Numbered from the stretch's first letter, positions 34,696 through 42,296 are shown. The stretch is DNA of 42,296 nucleotides from Chitinophagales bacterium (GCA_017984135.1 JAGNZZ010000001.1:29856-72151); one strand, 5' to 3'. Numbers and translations: made by a program. Notes: generated by a model not told the origin, from the sequence alone.

Positions 34696-35319
34696 ATGAC
34701 TCAACGCAGTTTAAGCACGTTAGAACAACATGCCAAAGAATATCTAAAAAAAGCTCTACTTTCTACTGTTGAAATAGATGACACATCCATCCATTCATTA
34801 TTGGATTTATTTGAAATGATAACGTGTAAGAAAAACCAAATCATTATTAATGAAGGTGAAATTGCAGACTATTTTTATTTCATTTATAAAGGTATAGTTA
34901 GAGTTTATTACTATAAATCAGATAAAATAGTTATTGAACGATTTGAAAAAGAAGGTGGATTTTTTGGAGGTAATTTTACACATTTAACTAAAAAACCAGG
35001 CGTATATATTTATGAATCTGTAGAAGATGCACAACTTCTGAAAATTAAATATACAGACCTCGAAGAACTATGCAATAAATCCCATCAAGTAGAAAGACTA
35101 TATCGTGTAAATATGGAATTATTTCATGTGAATTATGTACACCATTTATCATTATATAAATCATTAAACACGGAAGAGAGATATGCAGAATTTATCAACA
35201 ACTATGGTGATGTGGCGAATCGTGTATCCTTAAAAGATGTAGCCAATTATTTAGAAATGACACCAGAAACATTAAGTAGGATACGTGCTAAATTTGACAA
35301 GATAAACAAGGCGAAGTAG
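34696..35319 (+). CDS. Crp/Fnr-family regulator 3 (tandem cluster)
   Basis: About 207 residues from ATG 34696; the frame also opens at a TTG (34678). Effector barrel segment ADYFYFIYKGIVRVYYYKSDKIVIERFEKEGGFFGGNFTHL, then a dimer helix and the C-terminal helix-turn-helix VSLKDVANYLEMTPETLSRIRAKF. It pairs with regulator 4 in sequence (EERYAEFI/EERYSQFI, LKDVANYL-MTPETLSRIR-K) and differs from regulators 1 and 2. E-T-L-S-R is kept in the recognition helix. No Fe-S Cys cluster visible. 186 bp after regulator 2, so a separate promoter is likely. Confidence 0.92.
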   Translation: MTQRSLSTLEQHAKEYLKKALLSTVEIDDTSIHSLLDLFEMITCKKNQIIINEGEIADYFYFIYKGIVRVYYYKSDKIVIERFEKEGGFFGGNFTHLTKKPGVYIYESVEDAQLLKIKYTDLEELCNKSHQVERLYRVNMELFHVNYVHHLSLYKSLNTEERYAEFINNYGDVANRVSLKDVANYLEMTPETLSRIRAKFDKINKAK

Positions 35320-35343
35320 CCACATTTCTACATTAAATTTTTG

Positions 35344-35351
35344 TATATTTG
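35344..35351 (+). promoter_or_regulatory. Possible -7 element of regulator 4 (TATATTTG)
   Basis: Exact TAnnTTTG match 14 bases before the ATG at 35366, within the 46-bp gap after regulator 3. No TTG at the -33 distance, so strength is uncertain. Confidence 0.4.
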
Positions 35352-35365
35352 AATAACGTAAACAA

Positions 35366-36007
35366 ATGCCAAGTAGAACAGATATCTTATTAGAACAAAA
35401 TGCTAAATCTAACTTAATAGATAGGTTTTCTGCTAATGTAAATTTAAGCCCGGAAGAAATTCAGAAAGTAAACGCCAATATTCAATTTCAAAAAATAAAA
35501 AAAAATCAATTAATTAGCAGTGGTGTCAATGAGCCAGAAACATACTATTATTTTATTTATTCAGGTGTTGTAAAAATATATTACTATAAAAATGATCAAA
35601 TGATTGTAGAACGCTTTGAAAAAGAAAATGGCGTTTTTGGCGGTAATTTTACCAATCTTTTCAACCACGATGAATATTATAATTACGAAGCTGTTGAAAA
35701 TGTTGTCTTAATCAAACTTAAATATACTGATTTAATTAGTTTATGTAAACAATATCATGCCATTGAAAGTTTGTATCGAGTTATGTTGGAGTCATTTATT
35801 TCCGTTTATTTAAAACGATTAACTACTGTAAAATCTTTAACTGCTGAAGAACGATATAGTCAATTTATTGAAATTAATGGCGATTTGATGAATCGGGTAA
35901 ACCTTAAAGATGTTGCCAATTATTTAGATATGACACCAGAAACGTTAAGCCGGATTCGCTCTAAATATGATAAATATATACGAAAACAAATAGTTTCCAC
36001 TCTTTGA
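35366..36007 (+). CDS. Crp/Fnr-family regulator 4 (tandem cluster)
   Basis: 213 residues. Effector barrel (ETYYYFIYSGVVKIYYYKNDQMIVERFEKENGVFGGNFTNL), dimer helix (YHAIESLYRVMLESFISVYL) and helix-turn-helix VNLKDVANYLDMTPETLSRIRSKYDK near the C-terminus, no wing. Clear paralogue of regulator 3. As in the others, the helix carries E-T-L-S-R, the FNR-type half-site reader. Its position 1.9 kb before the nirK operon and the Fnr-like boxes there make it a candidate regulator of that operon; this is inference. Confidence 0.92.
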   Translation: MPSRTDILLEQNAKSNLIDRFSANVNLSPEEIQKVNANIQFQKIKKNQLISSGVNEPETYYYFIYSGVVKIYYYKNDQMIVERFEKENGVFGGNFTNLFNHDEYYNYEAVENVVLIKLKYTDLISLCKQYHAIESLYRVMLESFISVYLKRLTTVKSLTAEERYSQFIEINGDLMNRVNLKDVANYLDMTPETLSRIRSKYDKYIRKQIVSTL

Positions 36008-36075
36008 AAAACGAACTTCTTTTTTTACATTTTTATTCTTTTAGCATTAAATAATTGAATTATACAACCATTTAA

Positions 36076-36106
36076 TTGGTAATCTACTTTCTATCTATTA
36101 ACTTTG
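36076..36106 (+). promoter_or_regulatory. Full consensus promoter of the HU/SPOR gene
   Basis: TTG at 36076-36078, exactly 20 bases, then TAACTTTG at 36099-36106: the complete Bacteroidota -33/-7 pattern. The ATG (36112) is only 5 bases past the -7 element, so the mRNA should be leaderless or nearly so. Confidence 0.7.
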
Positions 36107-36111
36107 TTTTA

Positions 36112-37086
36112 ATGCTTGAAATTATCCAACAATTATTACTGTCGAACAACTGTGTTATAGTGCCAGGTTTTGGAGCTTTTATTGGAAATTACAACCACGC
36201 AGAAATACATTTACAACAAAACATAATTTCACCGCCAAGCAAAAACTTAGCATTTAATCGTAGTATTCAAAATAATGATGGCATTTTATTGAGTGCCGTT
36301 GCTACACATTTTTCTATATCCGCTAATCAAGCAGAAGAAAAAATTACTGAATTTGTTAAGCAAGCAAATATATCACTCCAAGAAAACAAAAGCTTTATTT
36401 TAAATGATATAGGTCGTTTAATTTTAGACGAACATGAAACCATTCATTTTCAACCTTATTTCACACATAATTATTTATTAGACAGTTATGGGTTATCTAC
36501 TTTGTCGATTCATCCTATACGACGATTAAAAGACAATGAAACAGCCATACATGAATCTTATCAAAGAATTATAAATAGAGATTCAAAAGCCAATCAATCT
36601 AAATCGAATTTTATAAAAATTTTCACATCTGCAGCCGTTGTTTTTGTATTGGCGATTAGTTCCTATTTCATTTTCCAGCAAAATAAAAATTACACTCAAA
36701 ACCATCAGTCAGAATCTTCTTTAATTTCTGTTTTTGATTCATCACCTACAAAGTCAAATTCGAAAAATGAAACACTTTTAGATAGCAATACAAAATCGGT
36801 TATTGCAAATAAGAATGCAATACCCAAGGACACAATCGCAACAAGTATTTCCAATCCATCATACATCGTAATTGGAACTTTTTTTGATACAACACTTGCG
36901 AACAAATTAATCGCGGAAGCAGAAGCAAAAGGCTATACAATAAAGGTAGCTAAAGACGATAATTATGCATTGTTTAGAATAACAGTGCTAGTTGAAAGCG
37001 ACCAGCTTACAGAAAGATTAAGCGCTATAAAAAGTGAATTAAATGAAAGAGCTTGGGTATATTGTGTAAATTTAAATATATATTAG
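36112..37086 (+). CDS. HU-domain plus SPOR-domain protein (CCDC81-like HU)
   Basis: About 324 residues from [27 protein letters not shown], the start of the CCDC81-like prokaryotic HU domain; the frame opening at 36076 overlaps the promoter and is not used. Following parts: HU-like repeats ([23 protein letters not shown]), one membrane segment ([19 protein letters not shown], about residue 180), a low-complexity linker and a C-terminal SPOR domain ([30 protein letters not shown]) that binds denuded glycan at the division septum. Likely a cell-envelope/division protein. The ABC ATPase gene starts 2 bp after its stop. Confidence 0.88.
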   Translation: MLEIIQQLLLSNNCVIVPGFGAFIGNYNHAEIHLQQNIISPPSKNLAFNRSIQNNDGILLSAVATHFSISANQAEEKITEFVKQANISLQENKSFILNDIGRLILDEHETIHFQPYFTHNYLLDSYGLSTLSIHPIRRLKDNETAIHESYQRIINRDSKANQSKSNFIKIFTSAAVVFVLAISSYFIFQQNKNYTQNHQSESSLISVFDSSPTKSNSKNETLLDSNTKSVIANKNAIPKDTIATSISNPSYIVIGTFFDTTLANKLIAEAEAKGYTIKVAKDDNYALFRITVLVESDQLTERLSAIKSELNERAWVYCVNLNIY

Positions 37087-37088
37087 TT

Positions 37089-37754
37089 ATGATTAATTGC
37101 ACGAATATTTGTAAGTCTTATGGTCAATTACAAGTTCTAAAAGATGTTTCTCTCCAAATTAATAAAGGTGAATTAGTGTGTATCGTTGGTCCATCAGGTG
37201 CTGGAAAATCTACACTTTTACATATAATGGGAACTTTAGATATTCCAGATTCTGGAATAGTAAAAATAAATGGACAAACAATATCAGAATTAAAAGACAA
37301 TGAACTATCCGCTTTTAGAAATCAACACTTAGGATTTGTTTTTCAGTTTCACCACCTTTTACCCGAATTTACCGCCCTTGAAAATGTATGTATTCCAGCT
37401 TTTATTGCAAAGAAAGATGGAATCGAAAGCAGAAGACGTGCTGCGAGTTTGTTAGATTTTTTTGGTATAAAAAATAGAATGCATCATAAACCCAACGAAC
37501 TTTCTGGTGGCGAACAACAACGCGTTTCTGTTGCTCGCGCATTAATGAATCGCCCATTAGTTATTTTTGCAGACGAGCCTACCGGAAACCTAGACACAGA
37601 ACGTTCAGAAGAATTACATCAATTGTTTTTTGAATTAAAAAATGAATTTAACCAAACATTTGTAATAGTAACGCACAATGACCATTTAGCCGATAATGCC
37701 GACAGAAAATTAATAATGAAAGATGGCAGAATCATAAATGACATATCCTTATAA
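37089..37754 (+). CDS. lolD: LolD-like ABC transporter ATPase
   Basis: About 221 residues from [28 protein letters not shown]. Walker [11 protein letters not shown]-loop in [20 protein letters not shown], signature [15 protein letters not shown], Walker [13 protein letters not shown] and the switch His in VTHND are all present, so it should be a working ATPase. The [16 protein letters not shown] stretch is typical of LolD, which powers release of lipoproteins from the inner membrane; related MacB/FtsE types are possible. The LolC/E permease is not in the window. Start at 37089 preferred to 37053, which overlaps the previous gene. Confidence 0.87.
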   Translation: MINCTNICKSYGQLQVLKDVSLQINKGELVCIVGPSGAGKSTLLHIMGTLDIPDSGIVKINGQTISELKDNELSAFRNQHLGFVFQFHHLLPEFTALENVCIPAFIAKKDGIESRRRAASLLDFFGIKNRMHHKPNELSGGEQQRVSVARALMNRPLVIFADEPTGNLDTERSEELHQLFFELKNEFNQTFVIVTHNDHLADNADRKLIMKDGRIINDISL

Positions 37755-37798
37755 TTAGTTTTAAATCATCTCCTTTTTCATTTTAGTTATCCATATCC

Positions 37799-37856
37799 AT
37801 GATAATCGTCATGTTTTTCGTTGATTACTGTCATATCAACGCTTGATGACTATCAT
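37799..37856 (+). promoter_or_regulatory. Three phased Fnr-type operator boxes upstream of the nirK operon
   Basis: Three dyads of 14 bp: ATGAT-AATC-GTCAT (37799-37812), TTGAT-TACT-GTCAT (37821-37834) and TTGAT-GACT-ATCAT (37843-37856). Starts are spaced exactly 22 bp, two DNA turns. They resemble the FNR consensus TTGAT-N4-ATCAA (7, 8 and 9 of 10 positions). The last box is centred at 37849.5, about 40 bp upstream of the expected transcription start. An inverted ATCAA-CGC-TTGAT joins boxes 2 and 3. Binding by the four upstream Crp/Fnr proteins is inference. Confidence 0.72.
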
Positions 37857-37878
37857 AGATAACCGATAGATTGCCTCT

Positions 37879-37886
37879 TAATTTTG
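37879..37886 (+). promoter_or_regulatory. -7 element of the porin-nirK promoter (TAATTTTG)
   Basis: Exact TAnnTTTG match, 24 bases before the porin ATG at 37911. No TTG lies 19-21 bases upstream; the third Fnr-like box occupies that region, as expected for an activator-dependent promoter. Confidence 0.6.
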
Positions 37887-37910
37887 TCATACATAATAAA
37901 CATATTTTGT

Positions 37911-39257
37911 ATGAAAAACCAAAGCCAAACAAAAATAATTCTTTCACTTATAGGCATGTTGTTGTTTTTTCAAAACACACAAGCACAAGATTCCATCGTT
38001 AAACATCATAATTTTGTAATTTCTACAAATATTAGACCCAAATTTGAATTGCGTCATGGATATTATAAACCGTTGCAAACTGGTGAAAAGTTAGCCGCAT
38101 ATATTAGTCAACGCAATCGAATAAGATTAAAATATGCGTATAAAGATCTTTTTTCAGTCCAACTTACACCTCAACACGTTTTTATTTGGGGTCAAGATGG
38201 ATTAACACAAGGCGCATCTACATCCAATAGCATTTCATTTTTTGATGTATGGATAAAATTTCAACCAAAAGATTTTATAGCATTCCAAATTGGTCGTCAA
38301 GTAATATCATTAGATGACGAACGTTTCTTTGGAGAATTAGATTGGGCGCAAGGTGGAAGAGCTCACGACGCACTTTCTGTACAGTTTAAACGTAAAAAAT
38401 TAGATTTAAAAACGTATTTTGCTTTCAATCAAAATTATAAAGAGCTTTATAGTAATAATTTAGGTAATACTTCTGGAAATCTATATACTTCAAAAAATGC
38501 AACACCTTATAAATGGATGCAAACAGCTTGGGCTGGAGTAAATATCAATCAAAAAAATAAGGTAAGTTTCTTGTTCACTAACTTAGGATTTCAAGATGCT
38601 AAAACGGCAACCGATACAGTAAAAAATCATTTTTCACATACATTAGGTGCAAATTATTTCTACAAAGATGAAAATTGGAAATTCAACGTATCTGCTTACT
38701 ATCAAACCGGTAAAAACCAAATGGGATTAAAAACCAACGCGTATTTACTTGCGTTTTTATTAGATAGAAAAATTGGAAAAAAATGGAATATAGGAATTGG
38801 AACTGATTTTGTAAGTGGAAACAACGTTGGTGTAGCACCTAAAAAATATAATAATGCTTTTGTACCTTATTTTGGAACAAATCATAAATTCTATGGCAAT
38901 ATGGATTATTTTTATGCAGGAAAAGCACATAAAAATACAGGCTTAGCAGATCTTTACGCGCAAGTAGGTTTTAAACCAACAGAAAAAACAGCAATTAACT
39001 TAGCATTTCATCAATTTTTAACACCCAATCAAATTAAATCAAGTATCAAAAATTATTCTTGTAATCTTGGACAAGAAATAGATTTAAAATTCAACTATAA
39101 GTTTCTTAAATTTGCAAACTTTTTAGGAGGATATTCAATCTATGTTTCTACTCCAGCCATCTTATATTTAAAAGATGTAACTAAATCAGCTCCAGTTCAA
39201 CATTGGTTGTGGTTCGAAATAGACGTAAATCTAGATATATTCAATTATAAATTTTAA
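37911..39257 (+). CDS. Alginate-export-type outer-membrane porin
   Basis: About 448 residues from MKNQSQTKIILSLIGMLLFF; cleavage expected after QNTQAQ. The mature part is a long series of amphipathic strands ending in an aromatic/Phe residue (NLDIFNYKF), as in outer-membrane barrels. RNRIRLKYAYKDLFSVQLTPQ, FQIGRQVISLDDERFFG and WAQGGRAHDALSVQFKRKKL match the alginate-export (AlgE-like) porin family. In this context it may let nitrite, or copper, into the periplasm rather than export alginate; that is a guess. First gene behind the Fnr-like boxes, 27 bp before nirK. Confidence 0.85.
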   Translation: MKNQSQTKIILSLIGMLLFFQNTQAQDSIVKHHNFVISTNIRPKFELRHGYYKPLQTGEKLAAYISQRNRIRLKYAYKDLFSVQLTPQHVFIWGQDGLTQGASTSNSISFFDVWIKFQPKDFIAFQIGRQVISLDDERFFGELDWAQGGRAHDALSVQFKRKKLDLKTYFAFNQNYKELYSNNLGNTSGNLYTSKNATPYKWMQTAWAGVNINQKNKVSFLFTNLGFQDAKTATDTVKNHFSHTLGANYFYKDENWKFNVSAYYQTGKNQMGLKTNAYLLAFLLDRKIGKKWNIGIGTDFVSGNNVGVAPKKYNNAFVPYFGTNHKFYGNMDYFYAGKAHKNTGLADLYAQVGFKPTEKTAINLAFHQFLTPNQIKSSIKNYSCNLGQEIDLKFNYKFLKFANFLGGYSIYVSTPAILYLKDVTKSAPVQHWLWFEIDVNLDIFNYKF

Positions 39258-39284
39258 ATTCATTATTCACTTAAATCAATCAAC

Positions 39285-40316
39285 ATGTCAACAAAACAAA
39301 TTGCAATCGGACTTTTACTAGCACTATCGGTAAGTGCATGTAAAACAAATTCAGAATCGAATGCTGGTTCTGGATCAGTAGCTATCGATATGGTAGCAGA
39401 AGGAACCCCAACCGAAATTGAAGTAACAGGTGCACCAAAAGTGCCAGCACCAATTGGAGATAGAGCGCCTAAAAAAGTTATCGTAAAATTAGAAACAACA
39501 GAAATTGAAACAGAAATCGCAGATGGTCAAAAATATACTTTTTGGACATTTAACAACACTGTTCCAGGAAGCTTTATCCGTGTACGCGAAGGCGACGAAG
39601 TAGAATTGCAATTAAAAAATGCAGCAAACAGTGTAATGCCTCATAATATTGACTTACATGCTGTAAATGGTCCTGGTGGTGGCGCTGAAGCAACTTTTGC
39701 TGCTCCTGGAAAAGAGGCAACATTTACGTTTAAAGCTTTAAATCCAGGATTATATGTGTATCATTGTGCTGCACCTCCAGTGCCTATGCATATTGGAAAC
39801 GGTATGTATGGTTTAATTCTTGTAGAACCTGCAGGTGGTTTGAAAAAAGTAGATCGTGAATATTATATCATGCAAGGTGAATTCTATACTAAAATGGGTA
39901 AAAATGGTACTTTAGAGTTTGATAACGATAAAGCTGTAGCCGAAAATCCTGATTATGTACTATTCAATGGTAAAAAAGGTTCTATGTTAGGGGCTAATGT
40001 ATTAGAAGCTAAAGTAGGCGAAACCGTTCGTTTATTCGTAGGTAATGGTGGTCCAAATTTAGTATCTTCATTCCACGTAATTGGAGAAATTTTTGATAAT
40101 GTACATCAAGAAGGTGGCTCTAGTGTATCACACAATATTCAAACAACTATTATTCCTGCCGGTGGTTCTGCTATTGTAGAATTTAAAGTAGAAGTACCAG
40201 GTGTTTATAATATCGTTGACCACTCTTTGTCTAGAACTTTTAATAAAGGTTCTTTAGGCCAATTAAAAGTAGTAGGTGACGAAAATGCAAAAGTATTTAA
40301 AAAAGGAAAACACTAA
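39285..40316 (+). CDS. nirK: Copper-containing nitrite reductase, predicted lipoprotein
   Basis: 343 residues. It reduces nitrite to nitric oxide, the defining step of denitrification. Two cupredoxin domains. Type 1 copper ligands: His120, Cys161, His169, Met174. Type 2 ligands: His125, His160 and His313. Catalytic Asp123 (PHNIDLH) and His264 (SSFHVIGE) are also present, so it should be active. The short [19 protein letters not shown] signal with Cys19 predicts a lipid anchor, as in the AniA-type enzymes of Neisseria, which it resembles through [11 protein letters not shown]. Followed after 8 bp by a nirV-like gene. Likely controlled by the upstream Fnr-type boxes. Confidence 0.95.
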   Translation: MSTKQIAIGLLLALSVSACKTNSESNAGSGSVAIDMVAEGTPTEIEVTGAPKVPAPIGDRAPKKVIVKLETTEIETEIADGQKYTFWTFNNTVPGSFIRVREGDEVELQLKNAANSVMPHNIDLHAVNGPGGGAEATFAAPGKEATFTFKALNPGLYVYHCAAPPVPMHIGNGMYGLILVEPAGGLKKVDREYYIMQGEFYTKMGKNGTLEFDNDKAVAENPDYVLFNGKKGSMLGANVLEAKVGETVRLFVGNGGPNLVSSFHVIGEIFDNVHQEGGSSVSHNIQTTIIPAGGSAIVEFKVEVPGVYNIVDHSLSRTFNKGSLGQLKVVGDENAKVFKKGKH

Positions 40317-40324
40317 AAAAATAA

Positions 40325-41155
40325 ATGAGATTAATGTCACGATATTTGATCATAATCTTTTCCTTATCATTGGGCTTTGGTTCTTGCAATCGCACAGAAC
40401 CAAAGCCTATTAATGAGGATATTTTGGATGTGAAAATCCAGTTAATACAAACTTCTACAAAAATGGTTAAAGTAGATGGTGGTAACTATCAGCCATTTTA
40501 TGGAACGAATGACTCATTGGTTTTTGTTAAATCTTTTATGATCGATGAACATCAAGTCACCAATGCCGACTTTCTGGAATTTGTTAAAAAAAATCCGCAG
40601 TGGCGTCGTTCTCAAGCAAAAGGCATATTTGTGGATAGTTCCTATTTAAAAAACTGGGTGGCTGATACCATTTTGCCTAAAAATGCAAATCCAAATGCGC
40701 CAGTTTGTAATATTTCATGGTTTGCCGCTAAAGCATACGCTACATCTGTTCAGAAAAGATTACCAACTTTAGATGAATGGGAATATTTAGCCATGGCTGA
40801 CGAAGAAGTACCGAATGCAAGGAAAAAGAAAGCGTATTCTGATAATATTGTAGATTTATACTTAGTTCGCGACAGACAATTCAATTCTGTGAAAAAATCA
40901 TCACCAAATTATTGGGGCGTTTATAATGTTTTTGATTTAGTATGGGAATGGACAGAAGACTTCAATTCAGTGCTTGTTACCGGTGACTCTCGTAGTGGTA
41001 AGTTTGATGATAAAAACTTAGTTTGTGCTGCTGGAGCAACAAATGCGACAGACGTGTTAAATTATGCTGCTTTTATGCGTTTTGGAATCAGAACTAGCTT
41101 AAAAGCAAATTATACCGTGGCCAATTTAGGTTTTAGATGTGCTAAAGATTTATAA
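40325..41155 (+). CDS. NirV-like formylglycine-generating-enzyme (SUMF1) family lipoprotein
   Basis: 276 residues. Lipoprotein signal ending LGFGSCNRT. The rest is the FGE/SUMF1 fold: KMVKVDGGNYQPFYG, FMIDEHQVTNADFLEFV, PVCNISWFAAKAYATSVQKRLPTLDEWEYLA, VFDLVWEWTEDF and a terminal NLGFRCAKDL. In several denitrifiers a homologue called NirV follows nirK, with an unproven role. The true FGE copper-binding/oxidising Cys pair is not evident, so formylglycine formation is unlikely. Spacing of 8 bp shows an operon with nirK. Confidence 0.85.
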   Translation: MRLMSRYLIIIFSLSLGFGSCNRTEPKPINEDILDVKIQLIQTSTKMVKVDGGNYQPFYGTNDSLVFVKSFMIDEHQVTNADFLEFVKKNPQWRRSQAKGIFVDSSYLKNWVADTILPKNANPNAPVCNISWFAAKAYATSVQKRLPTLDEWEYLAMADEEVPNARKKKAYSDNIVDLYLVRDRQFNSVKKSSPNYWGVYNVFDLVWEWTEDFNSVLVTGDSRSGKFDDKNLVCAAGATNATDVLNYAAFMRFGIRTSLKANYTVANLGFRCAKDL

Positions 41156-41373
41156 GTTTAATCGATGTCTCATCTTATGCTTAGCTTGATATTTTTGCCT
41201 TGTTTTTCTTTCCTATTGGCAGATAAATTGGGTTGTTCTTTTTCCCATAGATATTCTTTTTTTTTTAAGACTAAGAAAAAAAATAAAAGTTAATTTTAAG
41301 AATCAATGAGTTATAAAAAACTACAATTAATTTAAACCACAAAAACACGTATTTATTACTTAAATCTACAACC
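41156..41373. repeat. Diverged relative of the 10.2-kb element
   Basis: Gap between the nirV-like and SCO genes. TTTTGCCTTGT (41193-41203) and GACTAAGAAAAAAA (41269-41282) recur from the element at 10.2 kb in the same order (10199-10209, 10230-10243), followed by similar AT-rich text. TTTAAACCACAAAAACACG at 41331-41349 resembles the right end of that element. About 45 bp extra are inserted and no clear left end is seen. Confidence 0.45.
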
Positions 41374-41958
41374 ATGAAAAGATATAATATAATTTTAGCT
41401 TGTTTATTATTTTTTAGTTCTTGTAATTTCAAAAACTCAGAGAATCTAAAAAAATTACCTTCAGAGTCGATATTTCATTTAACATCTGATTGGCAAAATC
41501 AGTATGGTGAAACCCTAAAATTAAAAGAATTAAAAGGAAAAACATTAGTGGTAGTCATGATTTACACCACATGTAAATCAGCATGTCCAATTTTAGTGGC
41601 GGATATGAAAATGATTAAAGAAAAAATCGATAAAAATAATTTGAAGGATGTATCTCTAGTACTTGTAAGTATTGATCCTGAAACAGATACTCCAGAACGA
41701 TTGGCAGAATTTGCAAAAAAAGGAAAAATGACAGAGCCATTTTGGGTATTTCTTCGTGGAAATCTGGAATCCACTCAAGAATTTGCAAATGTCTTATCTA
41801 TGAAATATAAAAAAATATCTCCAGTAGATTTTTCTCACTCCAATATTATTAGCATTTTTAGTCCGGATGGTGCATTAGTTAGCCAAGAAGAAGGAACGAG
41901 TATTAATACTCAAAAGGTTGCTGACAAAGTAAATGAAACGGTAAAATTAAACCGTTAA
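41374..41958 (+). CDS. SCO1/SenC family copper protein
   Basis: 194 residues. Lipoprotein-type start (IILACLLFFSSCNF), then a thioredoxin-like fold with the copper-binding C-x3-C (TTCKSACPILVADM) and the ligand His in VDFSHSNIIS; VSIDPETDTPERLAEFA is also typical. SCO proteins deliver copper or act as thiol reductants for cytochrome oxidase. Here the neighbouring copper nitrite reductase is a plausible client. A 218-bp gap holding a degenerate repeat separates it from the nirV-like gene, so it may have its own promoter. Confidence 0.92.
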   Translation: MKRYNIILACLLFFSSCNFKNSENLKKLPSESIFHLTSDWQNQYGETLKLKELKGKTLVVVMIYTTCKSACPILVADMKMIKEKIDKNNLKDVSLVLVSIDPETDTPERLAEFAKKGKMTEPFWVFLRGNLESTQEFANVLSMKYKKISPVDFSHSNIISIFSPDGALVSQEEGTSINTQKVADKVNETVKLNR

Positions 41959-42066
41959 TTCAAGCTAAATACCTTGTACTCTGATACAAAATCATTTTTT
42001 TGATTTATTCAATGTTATCAATATTTAAAATGCAATTCAAATGCAATAATTATTCAAATTAAAAAT

Positions 42067-42074
42067 TATCTTTG
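42067..42074 (+). promoter_or_regulatory. -7 element of the tRNA-Arg gene (TATCTTTG)
   Basis: Exact TAnnTTTG match followed by CA, 38 bases before the tRNA 5' end. Confidence 0.5.
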
Positions 42075-42112
42075 CACTCCGAATTTTGTTGCATTTTATA
42101 AATACAATAAAT

Positions 42113-42186
42113 GGACCTGTAGCTTAATTGGATAGAGCATCTCACTACGGATGAGAAGGTTAGGGGTTCGACTCCCTTCAGGTTCA
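42113..42186 (+). tRNA. tRNA-Arg (anticodon ACG)
   Basis: Cloverleaf folds by eye: acceptor GGACCTG with CAGGTTC (one G-T pair), D arm with AATTGGATA loop, anticodon stem TCTCA/TGAGA around CTACGGA giving anticodon ACG, and T arm AGGGG-TTCGACT-CCCTT. Discriminator base A; CCA is not encoded. The ACG anticodon, normally edited to ICG, reads CGU/CGC/CGA. Confidence 0.95.
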
Positions 42187-42199
42187 CAAATTAGTTCTT

Positions 42200-42296
42200 A
42201 TGTTTTACGTTTATGTCTTAAAAAGTCAGCAAACAAAATCTCTTTATAAAGGTCAAACTGAAAATGTTGTAAATCGACTTAAAGAGCATAATAATG
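42200..42296 (+). CDS. GIY-YIG nuclease domain protein (partial, cut by window end)
   Basis: ATG at 42200 opens a frame to the end of the window: FYVYVLKSQQTKSLYKGQTENVVNRLKEHN. YVYVL and LYKGQT are the two strands of the GIY-YIG motif, and the RLKEHN helix follows, as in the small UvrC-like endonuclease family (about 80-100 residues) common in Bacteroidota. The second strand reads YKG instead of YIG, a known variation. Only the first 32 codons are visible, and the catalytic Glu lies beyond the edge. It starts 14 bp after the tRNA. Confidence 0.75.
   Translation, partial: MFYVYVLKSQQTKSLYKGQTENVVNRLKEHNN

Noticed and set aside
37053-37088. Upstream start for the LolD-like ATPase overlapping the HU/SPOR gene
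   Set aside because: The conserved N-terminus begins at 37089, 2 bp after the previous stop.
1-42296. CRISPR array, prophage or insertion-sequence transposase
   Set aside because: No regularly spaced repeats and no cas, phage structural or transposase genes are visible.

Overview
The window looks like a chromosomal stretch of an AT-rich member of the Bacteroidota (formerly Bacteroidetes). The evidence is the type of topoisomerase I, topoisomerase IV subunit B and Ste24-like M48 protease, the many lipoproteins with short lipoboxes, several short wingless Crp/Fnr proteins, a prokaryotic HU plus SPOR protein, and repeated matches to the Bacteroidota promoter element TAnnTTTG just upstream of start codons. 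I cannot fix the genus from the sequence. No rRNA, CRISPR array, phage or insertion-sequence transposase is visible. One tRNA (Arg, anticodon ACG) lies near the right edge.

Left part (1-9.1 kb): a Fur-family regulator is divergent from a MerC-like membrane protein, and a large inverted repeat sits between them. Then come a SirB1-like protein, a ParDE toxin-antitoxin pair bracketed by two related direct repeats, topA, purB, an ArsC-family protein and a DUF885 lipoprotein. Middle (9.1-25.3 kb): mostly housekeeping genes (a family 9 glycosyltransferase, rlmH, rplU-rpmA, an M48 protease, a branched-chain aminotransferase, alaS, gatB, parE, a MerR regulator, an M23 peptidase) mixed with lineage-type lipoproteins. 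A MITE-like element with 13-bp inverted ends lies near 10.2 kb.

The block 25.6-28.5 kb is an accessory patch of small unrelated genes, all on the minus strand: an acetyltransferase, a membrane protein, a MepB-like protein, an alpha/beta hydrolase and an orphan. Two related attC-like repeats sit at gene 3' ends there, so it resembles a gene-cassette cluster without a visible integrase. It is followed by a CoA-transferase/racemase, a DUF4197 lipoprotein, cinA and a 2-oxoacid dehydrogenase E2.

The right part (33.3-42 kb) is the most interesting. Four Crp/Fnr-family regulators stand in tandem as two paralogous pairs. Behind an HU/SPOR gene and a LolD-like ATPase comes a probable denitrification operon: an alginate-export-type porin, a copper nitrite reductase (NirK, predicted lipoprotein), a NirV-like formylglycine-generating-enzyme homologue, and a SCO1/SenC copper protein further down. 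Upstream of the porin are three dyads of the Fnr type (TTGAT-N4-ATCAA-like), spaced exactly 22 bp apart. The last lies about 40 bp upstream of the start expected from a TAnnTTTG element that lacks a -33 TTG. The recognition helices of all four regulators carry the E-x-x-S-R signature that reads TTGAT in E. coli FNR, so I infer that one or more of them control nitrite reduction through these sites.
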